Positions 36,977 through 47,155 of a DNA stretch of 64,000 nucleotides are shown in pieces. The notes below the pieces were generated by a model, which made no database searches, was not told the DNA's origin, and worked only from the letters and a program-made list of their open reading frames with translations. This DNA comes from Rhododendron vialii (lineage: Eukaryota; Streptophyta; Magnoliopsida; Ericales; Ericaceae). Every line of letters begins with the position of its first letter. Positions within the stretch are counted from its first letter, which is position 1. The stretch lies in contig NC_080566.1 in assembly GCF_030253575.1 (NCBI RefSeq), positions 26,922,001-26,986,000 of the forward strand, read 5' to 3'. Made by a program: the position numbers and the translations under genes.

Positions 36977-38135
36977 TGTAATGGAAAAAAATCCGCTTAT
37001 TATTCTTTCAACATCTCCTGAGATCAACGTGCATGCCTTCTTGCCGGAATCCTAGTTCGTCGTCGGAACCCTAATCTACAAAACAGACAAGGGGTGAGTG
37101 CACCTTTGCCTCTCGTGGCAAAGGCCCTCCGATGCTTAAGTTAGTATCATGTACTAGGAGAGAAACCCTACTTATCAGTAGGAAATATCGAATAATGCAA
37201 CGTATTGCGTACCTTGCTTCGTGGGTGTTACTTCTTATTTATAGATATAGACTTACTTGTCTTCCAAGTCTCCTTTTCTGCCTAAGATTCAAACATCATT
37301 AGGAACCCTGGCCCATATGGAATTCCCTCCCATATGGTAACTCAATTATAATCCCTTTATTCATGGAACACTTGCCTATCACATAGGATTTCCTTTTTAG
37401 AACCTTCTGGAACAGCGATCCAGATAGAGTTGGTCCAATGTACATCGGCGGTGTACAATTACTACGGTGCACCTGTACCACGTGTTAGGCTAACTCATTG
37501 AACAATATCATGTGTTCGGCCATACCAACGAGCACCTTTATGTGGTGCAGCCAACACTATTCAGTGTCACTGCCTAGCAACCTCAGGTGTTGCGCACCTG
37601 TTCGGCATCATGTCTTAGCACCCTCTGCCTACCAGCACACCTGTTAGGCATCATTGCCGAACACCCTTTGCCTACCAGCGCACCTGTTAGGCATTATTAC
37701 CAAGCACCTTCACATGGGGCCGCCTACCAGCGCACCTGTTAGGCATTATCACCTATCACCTTCACATGGTACCGCCTACCAGCACACTTGTTAGGCATCA
37801 TTGCCGAACAGACTACCTGGACCAGGGACTTCACATGTCACTGGTCCCTATCAATCACTTGGACCAATGACTTCACATATCACTGGTCCATATCGCTGAA
37901 CAGAATACTTGGACCAGTAACTCCGTGTGTTACTGCTCCTTTAACAATCTCCTGGTCCAATAACTTTTCATGTTTTACTGGATTTTGACTCTGTACAGTC
38001 TTTCTGGACCAATGGCTTCTCATGTCATTGGTCCATATTGCCGACCACCGTCTTGCACGGCGACTATCTCTATTGTACTTATACCATGGTCCTACGTACC
38101 ACGTGTTCAAGCCTGTACGGGAATAACCCCCTACA
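36977..38135 (-). mobile_element. Inverted solo LTR E, related to the LTR of element B
   Basis: On the minus strand it begins TGTAGGGGGTTATTCCCG (compare TGTAGGGAGGTATTCCCG of B) and has TG/CA ends, 1159 bp. Perfect TSD GTAGC at 36972-36976 and 38136-38140. The 3' part is shared with B (CAAAGGTGCACTCACC area, 37090-37135). TATA box CTATAAATAAG at 37234-37244 (minus). It has expanded repeats at 37610-37800 (ACCTGTTAGGCAT units) and several GGACCA...TGGTCC inverted repeats at 37810-38035. Confidence 0.9.
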
Positions 38136-38491
38136 GTAGCGTCAATTTCAAAGTTCGTTCGACTATTCCTTTGCCAATATATTTCCCGTTGTACACCACG
38201 TATTGGACTCAGTTTTATGATCTATGGCTAGTTGTACATTTTGTTGAGCGTCCTAGTTATTCCATTTTCGCTAAACAGTAGCAATGAAAGAGATTGAATG
38301 ACAAAGACAACAGTAAAAGAACATTCTTCGTGCATATATGTAAACCCAAAGGCATCCATGAGTCGAAGTACATAACAAGACAAGGCTTGCAAGCCTGATA
38401 CTCAAAATCCTATTTACCAAGGGTAAACAAGCACCCTACAAAGGGAAGCACGCAGGCTCCGTCAAAAGACAAAAAGGAAAAAAGAGGAAAC
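38136..38491. other. Downstream flank of antisense gene 2
   Basis: No gene. This would be the 3' untranslated area of the antisense PMD gene. Nothing else seen. Confidence 0.5.
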
Positions 38492-41400
38492 TCAGTCCTC
38501 ATCCTTATCTCTGTCCTCACCCTCCTCCTCGTCCTCCTCAGAAACCTCCTCCTCCACCTCGGAGCTGGAAACCTCCTAAGTACAAGTAACCCTGGGCACG
38601 GTACTCCCGGAAGTATCCTCCAAGTCAATGTCCGTAGGCTCCTCGGTCTCGTCAAAAACGGCGATAGGCTCCTCCTCGGTCCCACTGGAGTGTCGCTGTC
38701 TCTTCGATGGTCTTTCCTCCCGAGAGCCAGCAAAAGAAGCCTATTGCACAGGCATGCGAACAAACTTCTGGCGAAGCCCTCGAGAAGCCCCTCCTCTAGC
38801 CTGTAAAAACGTAACATTCATATAGCATTTGCATTATAACCTCGAATAAAGGTGATAAGAGTAAATGAAAACAGCTAAGATTCAGGGGTTTACCATCGTC
38901 CCTCCAACGCGAGTCAATACCGGTGGGGGATGACCCATGGTGTATTGGCGCACAAGCTGCTCCAAACCCATCATGGCCGCCGCCATCTCCCTAGCATACT
39001 CCGGAGTCACCTGTGCAATGAAAGGGACAATTCGGATGAGCGGCGACGATAGCAAATTCACGAATGAAACGTGTCATACGTGAGTAAGGAACTTTGGAGG
39101 CTCGACCGTAGGACGTGGAACCTCCACTAGGCCAGGGACTTCCTGAGCGGTCACTACGTCCATTGTCCAAGAAAGTGCAGGCAACCTAGCCCCGCTCTGG
39201 CCCGCGCCATCACTGCGACCTCCACCTCCTCTACCACCTCTATCTCCTTGTCTTCCTCTCCTACCACCTCTACCACCCCGCGTCTGCTGCGTTGCCTCCC
39301 AAGCAGCGCATATCCCAAAGCTCTGCATCAAGTACTGAGCTTGGTATTCGGCGTAGTTTGCGCCTGCCTGGAAAAATGGCTCTAACTCGGGATCCGGCTG
39401 CGCGAACCGCTCAACCTCCTCCAGCGTATACTCACTCGTCCTCTGCACCAGAGAAGGGAGTCGTCGAGGAACCAAAAAGGTGTCTAGCCTTAAAGACTGA
39501 CGTGATACCCGGTCGCCCAAGTACCACTGCCAGTCATAAGGGGACTCCAAAAGCACTCTCCCTCTTGTCTCCTCCCTGCTTCGAGCCACGTACGGGATGT
39601 CGAATCGATCCCAGATATGCCAGTACACCTGCAGTCAAGAACGCAAGGTATTAGTATGCTGATGAAACGAATGAATTAAGCAGTCAAGGAAGCATGGATA
39701 CCTGGTTCGGAAGCAACTCGTCCAAATACAACCGATAGGCATTCAGGTCACCCTTTCCTTTCTTCACTCCTCGATACTCTTTTGACCAACAGAGCGCTCG
39801 AGAAAGTATCACGTCATTGGGACACAATGTTGTAGGAGGGTACATGTCCAATACCTCGTACGTCCAAAGCTACAAAGTCCAAAACATTAAAAGTTAGCAC
39901 AAGATATACAAAGAATGATGGAAGGCTAACTAACTAAAAGGAAAAGCAAGGTTTTGGGCTATACCTCCCAAACTCTCCAGTAGCCGCCGAGGCTTTTCCC
40001 CACTCCTCGGGAAAGAGACCCCATGAAGGCGTAGCCTGCCCCCAAAGCTGCGCCACCCCAATCAAAACGAGCAATCTCCCCATATTCCTTAGGGTCGGCA
40101 AGAACGACAAGTGTACTCAGTTGCGTCTATTGGGAAACAAAGACGCACCGAGCATGTACAACAAGAAGCATCGAGCCATCTGCTCCTCTTAAACCCTAGC
40201 CTCTGAGGGCTCCATCGTAAACTCCAAAAGCTTAGCGTACGGGGCATCTCCTTTCTTCGCTCTTAGCACGTACCCCAAAAGAAGCCTCTGCAAACCTAGG
40301 TCTCTCCCCGCCACAGCGTCAAAAGGGATGGGGTCACCCCCGACCCTCAGACCAGTGATTGCCGCAAAGTCCAGCGGTGTCACGGTCATCTCATCAAAAG
40401 AAAATTGGAACGAGTTTGTCATGTCCCACCACCTCTCGGCAAGCATCCTCACCACCTGGCGATCGTTGCTCGCCCGCTTCAACACTCCAACAAACTCTCC
40501 AAAGCCTGCCTCCCTCACCATCTCTCTCGCTGCCTCAGGAAGCCTCTCCCAGAACTTTGGCATGTCGGCCGCACCCCTGTAACACGAAATCGTAATCGCT
40601 TATTACAACAAATTGATAATATTCAATAATCAGGCATAAATACTTAGAATAGGCATAATGTCCTAAAGCAAGGAAATGAAAGCATGATACATTATATCGA
40701 AAAGCTAGTATTAAAGCATATCTCGTCTCATCGCAAGGACAAGTCCTATAGGGGGTCCTTCAGGACCAAAGCCTCGTCGTAAGCGGTCCTCTCAGGCCTG
40801 TAAGCATCCAGCAGCGCAGGCACCACAATGTGCCGAAGAGGCCTGTAACCTGCCTTATCAAAAGCTCGGTGGCTCCCATGGACAGTTGTCGCCTTGTCCA
40901 CCACGGTCCTCCATGGAACCAAAACCTCCTCCTCCTTGACCCGTGGCCCCTCGGCCGCTGCAATCTCAAGCTCGGCCCGTAACTCCCGCTTGTGGGACTC
41001 AAGCAAAGCCTCTGCCAGGCCAGGTACCCCTCGCAGGGTCTCCACCAAATCCGCGAGGGACGCTGTCTCTAAAAAGTCCCCTGCACCTATGGGCTACGAC
41101 GAACCCGCACCTGCGCCACTGCCTACAAACATGGCCAGTGTCTTCCGCTCCTCCGCCGACTCTTCCTCGACAACAGGGTCTTTCCCCAAGTCGGCCCGAG
41201 GCTGTCTCATGGGAGAAGCCTCTGTCTCCCCTGCTGCCACCACCGTGGGCCACCGCGGCCCTTTCCTCCAAACCTATTGCACTGTTCGATCGGCCCGGTG
41301 TCTCGTCCTCACCCCTCGGTGTCATTGCACCCGGACTCTCCGAGACTCAGTCACTACCGACTGCACCTCCATCGCCATCATCAATACCCACCATGGCAGC

Positions 41401-41555
41401 CGCGGCCACAGCCTCCTCGGCCGAGGCTGCCAAAGCCGAGACTCCCGTGGTCTCCGAAATAGCCCCGATCGCTGTATCACCCCTGGAGGTACCATGGATG
41501 GTGTAGCCTCAACCCTTGGTGGATGATCACCACCGGGCGCGTCAATATCACTCAT
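38492..41555 (-). pseudogene. Antisense gene 2 of element A: plant mobile domain (PMD) protein, multi-exon
   Basis: A start MSDIDAPGGDHP at 41555 is followed by a Pro/Ala/Glu-rich first exon with frameshifts, and then a stretch ending ALVLKDPL at 40746. Proposed later exons with GT-AG borders are 40576-39965 (LPEAAREMVREAGFGEFV, MLAERWWDMTNSFQF, VTPLDFAAITGLRVGG, the PMD signature), 39869-39702 (EVLDMYPPTTLCPND), 39628-39080 (SPYDWQWYLGDRVSRQ, Arg-Gly-rich linker), 39011-38894 and 38800-38492 (acidic tail EEEVSEEDEEEGED). Several in-frame stops (e.g. after EARV near 40188) show decay. Cellular PMD proteins such as MAIN and MAIL1 act in silencing; the role of an element-borne copy is unknown. 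Confidence 0.78.
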
Positions 41556-41564
41556 GACCGCAAT

Positions 41565-41567
<3 letters not shown>

Positions 41568-41622
<55 letters not shown>

Positions 41623-41735
41623 AGAGAAAGAGAAAGAGACCAGAGAGAGCAAAGAGAGAAACAGGAAAGAGGCGAGAGAGAGAGTGTCGAGAGAGAGAGA
41701 GAGAGACGAGAGTGAGAGAGCAGAGAGATGAGAAA
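41568..41735. repeat. (GA)n/(CT)n tract in the leader of antisense gene 2
   Basis: A long GA run, partly interrupted, located between the antisense TATA box and ATG. On the minus strand it is a CT-rich leader. The Arg-Glu plus-strand ORF here is an artefact of the repeat. Confidence 0.9.
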
Positions 41736-41787
41736 GAGCGCGAGAGAAGGAAATTCGAACAATGAGGTGTACTGTGTAGCCTCACCC

Positions 41788-41795
41788 GTATATAC
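41788..41795 (-). promoter_or_regulatory. TATA box of antisense gene 2
   Basis: GTATATAC, about 230 bp upstream of the ATG at 41555, with a CT-rich leader in between. CGCACGGC motifs lie just upstream at 41850-41875. Confidence 0.45.
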
Positions 41796-42270
41796 CCCAC
41801 AAACTAGTTCGTCTGGAATTGAACTCGAACCGGGCTCAAAACACCATCGCACGGCTTTCCAGGACAAACGCACGGCATACCATTACGCTATGCAAGAATC
41901 TTGAGTCCTGAACCCTGTTCAAAAGATGTTTTGATCTCCAGCATTCAACTTTGGGCCCTATGCCTATTTATTAGTGCGTTCTTTGAGGTCCAAAGTGGGT
42001 TATGTTATGCCGTGCATTGGTCGAGGAAATCGCGCGGCGTTATGGGTTTCGTGACAGTTCAAATTCTGAGAACAGTTCCTTAGCGCTTGAGGCTGTGATG
42101 CTTGGTTCATTCGAGTTCGACGACGTCAAATGGATAAAAGGAAAGGGGACTTTCATTCATTGATCGGGGGCAACCCCAGAAATTTTCATTATATTCAAAA
42201 AAAAAAAAGAAGGGGGAGAAAACAAAGAAATAAGAAAACTCCTACTGCCCCTTTTCTTCTTCTTCCATCC

Positions 42271-42573
42271 TTAGTCGCTCCCCTTGCCGAAAGCATCGTT
42301 CGCACGATCCGAACGATCGTCGGAACCGTTCGGATTTCCCTCAGAGTCCTCCGCAGTATCGTCAGACCCATGCCCCGGTGTGAATTTGGGGTCATTTTTG
42401 TCGTCCTGTCTATCGAAGGCAAGGTCCTGGAGGTTGGAGGCCGCACGACGGAGGGTGCGGATGGTGGAAATGAGCCTCTCAATCTGTGTGTTGAGTTGCT
42501 CGATCTCCTCGCGGTAGAAGGCCATTTCGGCCTCAAGGGAGATCACGCGCATGATGAGACTGTTGTTTGCCAT
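42271..42573 (-). CDS. Antisense ORF 3 of element A: small coiled-coil protein (100 aa)
   Basis: The start ATG at 42573 follows a TATA box by about 90 bp. The protein begins MANNSLIMRVISLEAEMAFY and continues with heptad-like EEIEQLNTQIERLISTIRTL. It ends in an Asp/Ser-rich tail (DRQDDKNDPKF, DGSDDTAEDSE-like). It resembles the coiled-coil part of the antisense protein of element B only in general character. The frame is intact. No known family is recognised. It is placed upstream of the PMD gene on the same strand and may be a separate transcription unit. Confidence 0.55.
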   Translation of the reverse strand: MANNSLIMRVISLEAEMAFYREEIEQLNTQIERLISTIRTLRRAASNLQDLAFDRQDDKNDPKFTPGHGSDDTAEDSEGNPNGSDDRSDRANDAFGKGSD

Positions 42574-42659
42574 GTAACCTGCTTTTGAAAAGTGGTGAAA
42601 GAAAAGGAAGAGATTTGAGAGATTTTGTTGGGGGTGCATGGAATGAGGCACCACCATGT

Positions 42660-42669
42660 ATTATATAGG
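42660..42669 (-). promoter_or_regulatory. TATA box of antisense ORF 3
   Basis: CCTATATAAT on the minus strand, 87-96 bp upstream of the ATG. A CGCACGGC motif and CACGCGATGG lie about 110 bp further upstream (42766-42800). Confidence 0.6.
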
Positions 42670-43039
42670 AACATTAGCCGCCGAAGAGGCACGCCTGTAT
42701 TAATGGGCACCCTTAAACCAGCCGACTGTTCTCGAAAATCGAAGAGTTGCATGGGAAGTTGAAACACCACGCGATGGAATGCTCAACCGCACGGCATTCT
42801 GGCTTTGCATGATTAAATCCTTTGTCTCGAAAATTGTTCAACCCAGCCACCTAAATCCCCTTGGAAATCAAATATTCCAGCCGTTTTGCAGAAAAATCTA
42901 TTAGAATGTCGTGCCTTGATTTTTGTCCTTCGAAACTTGTAGAATTTCTCGTCCCCCGAGGACTCGCTGTATTCGCGTTTTTCGCTATGTGCGACCTCTA
43001 AGGCTCGTCATAATAACCCCTGGATTTTACCATAAATTT

Positions 43040-43440
43040 TTTTGGCCCGATTCGTGGTATTCTCGTATCAAATTTTCGCCTCCCGAAGTCTCGCATCGAA
43101 TTTTCGCCTCCCGAAGGCTTGCATCGAATTTTCGCCTCCCAGGGGCTCGTATCAAATTTTTGCCTTCCGAAGGCTTGTATCGAATTTTTGCCTTCCGAAG
43201 GCTCACTTGCCTCCCGAAGGCCCGTCTCGAATTTCCGCCTCCCGAGGGCTCGTATCGAATTTTCGCCCCCTAAGGGCACGTCTCGGATTTCGCCCCCTTA
43301 AGGGCTTGTCTCATCTCGGATTCCGCCCCCTAAGGTCTCGTCTCGTATCGAATTTTGCCCCTTAAGGGCTCGTCTCGTCTCAAATTTGAGTCCCCTGAGG
43401 GATTGTCACAATTTTAGTCCCCTAAGGGCTCGTTTCACGA
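43040..43440 (+). repeat. Tandem ~33-bp repeats in the 3' region of element A
   Basis: About a dozen degenerate units of the form TCGAATTTTCGCCTCCCGA + AGGCTCG, becoming CCCCCTAAGGGCTCGTCTC towards the right. Hypervariable tandem arrays before the 3' LTR are a known feature of Tat/Ogre elements. Confidence 0.9.
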
Positions 43441-43731
43441 ATTTTTGCAACTTACGGAACTACTAGCACTCAATCTTCTCAAGTTTATTGCACGATTTCA
43501 CAATTTGTCCTCTGGGACTCATTTCGCTCGCATTATCCCTATTGAACTACGCTGGTCTGATCCCTGTACACAGGGTATGTAGGCAGTTCCACGAGCGCGA
43601 CCACCATCATCATTTGCTTGCATTTCAATTTTCATGCATTTTTGTCTCTGTTTAAAGATCTTGGAGCAACGGATTGGGATGCCTATTCTTTATGCGTCAC
43701 TCGCACCAACCAATGGTGTCCGAGTTATGTT

Positions 43732-43744
43732 AAAAAGGGACTAC
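43732..43744 (+). other. Polypurine tract of element A
   Basis: AAAAAGGGA directly upstream of the 3' LTR start, the expected plus-strand primer. Confidence 0.65.
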
Positions 43745-45446
43745 TGTAGACACCCCAATCCGGACCTCAGAGGATCTTTGAACGCCCCGATGATGAAATA
43801 AAGGAAACGGTACCTTGGCGGGCGTGAATAAAGAACTACCTCAGCCCAAAACAGCCCAGATAAACCTAAAATCAAAAGCCCAAAAGCCCAGAAAAACCCA
43901 AAGGCCCTTAACTGAACCTAGAATACCACACAGAACACTTTTACACCGTGCGGCGTAACAAAACTTATTACGCCGTACAAGGTCATGAGGTTAGCCGCAC
44001 GGTATTTCGGGTAAAGTTTCAGCTGGCTCAGAAAGCTGTCGACCATGCTCACTTGAGCCACAGCTACAAAAGTGGCTTAGTTGAAAAAGCACTTCTGGCC
44101 CACCCAGAAAATGCCTCCACCATTTGAATTCAAAATCCTTGGCTCTTGCCTATAAATACACCCCTCCACTCAAGGGAAACGGCCCTGGCTTGATAACCTT
44201 TCTCTCTCTTCTTGCCTTTACACTCACTCCTTATTTCCAAGCCTTGAGAATGTTATTCCCAAAAGACATTCTTTAAAGCACTTTACCTCATTTTTCTTCT
44301 CACCATCAAAGTTAGTCTCTTACTAACTTTGAGACCACATCCACCGAAAAACCCAACCACCACTCACACCCATACCTATCTTTTCTCACCCGATCTCATT
44401 CACCCACATCATCCATCGTCCGCTGTAATTTCTCGCCATTCGCCCCTATTCAAGCTCAAGATCAAAGGTAAAAACCAAGTTTTCTTGGGCTAGGCCTTGT
44501 CCTAGCCTTGATGGGGCTTCTCTGTCGTCAAGCTTAACCCATTTTGGTTAAGTTTTGACTTAAAAATCATTTTCAAAAAACAAAACAGTCACTGTGCTAA
44601 AGATACTACACCGCGCGACGCTTTGATGCGTCACACGGCGTAGTATGTTCGAGCGCATGGCCTTTTGTTAGCTGTTCCTTTCTTTGTTCAAACTGTCTAG
44701 GTCATGACTATCCTTCGCTAAGCTTGTATTTGTTGCTGATGCATCTGTCATTAGCGCCCTCAGAACAAGACAATATCTACGAGCTATGTTTTATCTTATA
44801 AACAAGGTTTTCTTAATCATCTCAAGCGATTAAATACATCAAAAGTTGTTTTATGTTCATGGCTTGAAGATACGGTACTGTTCCAAGACGATCCAGTGTT
44901 TGTACACCTTCTGATGTTTCTGAAAAACGGCGCACATGGTTTACAATATGCCGGGCAATGTTCTGGATGCTGATGACAGTCTGGTAACGAAACGATTACC
45001 CCGTACGGCATACTGTGATGCCGTGCGCGGCATTATGGTATGCCGTATGATGGATGGTCGTAGTCCAAGCAGTTTGTTGAGTAGTTGTTTTCCTTCTTCC
45101 TGTCATCATTCCTATCATTCCTGTACAGTAAGCACCACGTGTACGTCAACGTGATATATTTTCCCATGTCCCTTCCCCTCTTACTTGTTTATTAAAGAGT
45201 TCCATTTCTCCAAAAGATTTATGAAATTTTCTCCTTTGAAAATGTCTAGTAGAGATCGGTTTTACCGGGCAAATGGGGTGCTTTTCAACAAAACATTTTC
45301 CGTTCGTAACGTGACTCCCGAACCCAAAGTCTTGACGTTATTTCTAGACCAAAAGCCTTTTTCAAACGATTCTTGATTTCTCTGATCATCCATCTCAAAA
45401 ATCCGGGTGGCGACTCTCCGAGCGCACGCCAGGCGGGCAGCTCACA
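43745..45446 (+). repeat. 3' LTR of element A
   Basis: TGTAGACACCCC...CAGCTCACA, 1702 bp, partner of 10590-12290. TATA box TATAAATA at 44151-44158. TSD ATTGT follows at 45447-45451. Differences from the 5' LTR are mostly transitions, often at CG sites. Confidence 0.93.
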
Positions 45447-45451
45447 ATTGT

Positions 45452-45987
45452 GTTCACAAAAAAGAAAAAAAGATAAAAAAGAGAGGATGAAATAACAAAA
45501 AAAGAACTGAAAAAAAGGGAAGCAATATAGAACCGTGCATTGGGGGTATACTGAAAGAAAACAATGAAGTGCACTCACCTCAATACTTTCGGAAGTAGAG
45601 TGAAATACAAAGCTGTATATATGCTCAATATGTGAATAATTGTATTCGACAAAAAATCTGATAAAAAAAAAAGAACCATGAAATAAAAAAAAAGAATGAA
45701 ATACAAAACCAAATTAACAGCAATATTAAGCATGTGAAAAAAGATCTGAAAAAAGGGGAGCAAGATAGAACCGTGTCCATGTGTTGGGGGTAAACCGGAA
45801 AAAAAATAATGAAATACACTCACCTCAATTCTTGTTATGCCGTTTTAGAAGCAGAATGAGGAGGGATGGGGGAGGAGAGAGGGAGAGTAAAACAATGAAA
45901 TACAAAACCATATATTGATTTGTCTTTGGTTTGCCTTCTTACCAAACAAAAAAATCTCTGTTTGGTTGTATTTTTGTTTGGTAATAG
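45452..45987. other. Spacer with a ~235-bp duplication
   Basis: No gene. Segments at about 45505-45595 and 45745-45835 repeat (CTGAAAAAAGGGGAGCAA-like, AGATAGAACCGTG, TTGGGGGTA, ACACTCACCTCAAT). A-rich tracts between. Confidence 0.5.
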
Positions 45988-46630
45988 TGTAACGACCCTG
46001 ATTTTTGGTAAATACAAATTTCGTTAAATATTTGAATTTTATTTTATTACTTGAATTTTTGCATTTAAATTTTTCTTTTAACTTTAATAATCCGTCATAA
46101 TTAGATTTGAGACTTATAAAATTTTATCTTTTCGCACCGAACAATTAAGTCATTTTCTAAAGACAAGTATGCTTATAAAAGCACTTGTAAATTTTCATAA
46201 CGAGTTAAATAAAATCTTTAAATTACATTTCTTGGCTAGAAATCCTACTTGGCTAGTAGAATTAGTTTCCAACCAATTGGTTTGAGAAACTTAGTTACCA
46301 TTTAACCTAGTTACATTTTCCTAACCTTAGATGGACCTTTTTGACCATCTTTGAGCCTTACAAACCCCTCCAACCATATTGAACCTTTTGGAATAGAAAG
46401 ATAAGCATTTTACCCATTGGTTAATAATTACTAGGGAAAATTTTACTCCTTCGGTAATAGAAATAAGTCAAACCAAATCTCATCTTTTTGCTTACAAAAG
46501 AAGCAAACATAGCCTAGTCAATACATGCAAGCCTAGAATCATAGCCCTAAACCTAAGTCACCCACCAAAGTCACTTCCCTAGATTTTTCTAAGTACTTAT
46601 ATATAGATATATGTACCTCATAGGTTATCA
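45988..46630 (+). repeat. Truncated LTR related to solo LTR D
   Basis: Begins TGTAACGACCCTGATTTTTG, matching the start of D (TGTAATGACCTTGATTTTTA), and shares the TACCCATTGG...TAGGGAAA motif further in. The right end is not defined; similarity fades near 46630. Confidence 0.65.
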
Positions 46631-47155
46631 CAGGAAAATGACACACTATACCTGCAATAGTTCACCTTGTGAGCAAGAAAGGTTCATTTGAAACATGGCT
46701 CACAAAAGACTTCTAAGAATGCAGCGAACTATTTAGTATTATGTTGGCCTACATGTGTTAAAGCCAGTTGTTGCCTAAAATGTGGCTTGCTTTATATGCC
46801 GAGCAGAATTAATTGGGTAGACTACACTACAAATCATGTAAAAGGTTCTATCTTAGTCAAGAGCCCTTTTACAAATAATGAGATGGTTAATGAAACATGC
46901 AGTGCATTTCTACCTTCTTTTTAAGCCCCCATCAATCCACGCTGACCATGTGTCAATTCAGTCCGTTTTTGACCATTTTCGCCACCAAACCTAACCAGTT
47001 GGTTCGTAGAGTTTCTCAACCAAAGTTGACCGACAAAAGCAGTACTTTGTACGGTTCGGTGGGAAGTTTAAAGGATTTTGACCAAAATTGCAGAGTGGAA
47101 GAGTGAGAGGATGCCTATTTTCTACATTTGCGATCTGGTTTTCTACGTAGAGGAC
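46631..47155. other. Unassigned spacer
   Basis: No gene or repeat recognised. A short open frame at 46688-46924 has no motif. Confidence 0.4.

Larger units (their letters stand above)
10590..45446 (+). mobile_element. Giant Tat/Ogre-like Ty3/gypsy retrotransposon A with nested insertions
   Basis: Two LTRs of about 1.7 kb in direct orientation, a PBS, a polypurine tract and identical 5-bp TSDs delimit the element. The order is gag, protease, G-patch, RT, RNase H, integrase, then a long 3' region of about 9 kb with antisense genes and tandem repeats. Total span is 34,857 bp; subtracting insertions D, B and E with their TSDs leaves about 19.9 kb. The LTRs differ by roughly 5-6% in the stretches I aligned by eye, so this is the oldest layer of the nest. 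Multiple stops and frameshifts mark it as defective. Tat affiliation is inferred from size, PBS type, G-patch and antisense ORFs. Confidence 0.92.

Noticed and set aside
41523-41765. Arg-Glu-rich plus-strand ORF
   Set aside because: Pure product of the GA microsatellite; no codon structure outside the repeat.
43065-43440. CRISPR-like regular repeats
   Set aside because: The units are contiguous, degenerate tandem repeats without unique spacers in a plant retrotransposon.
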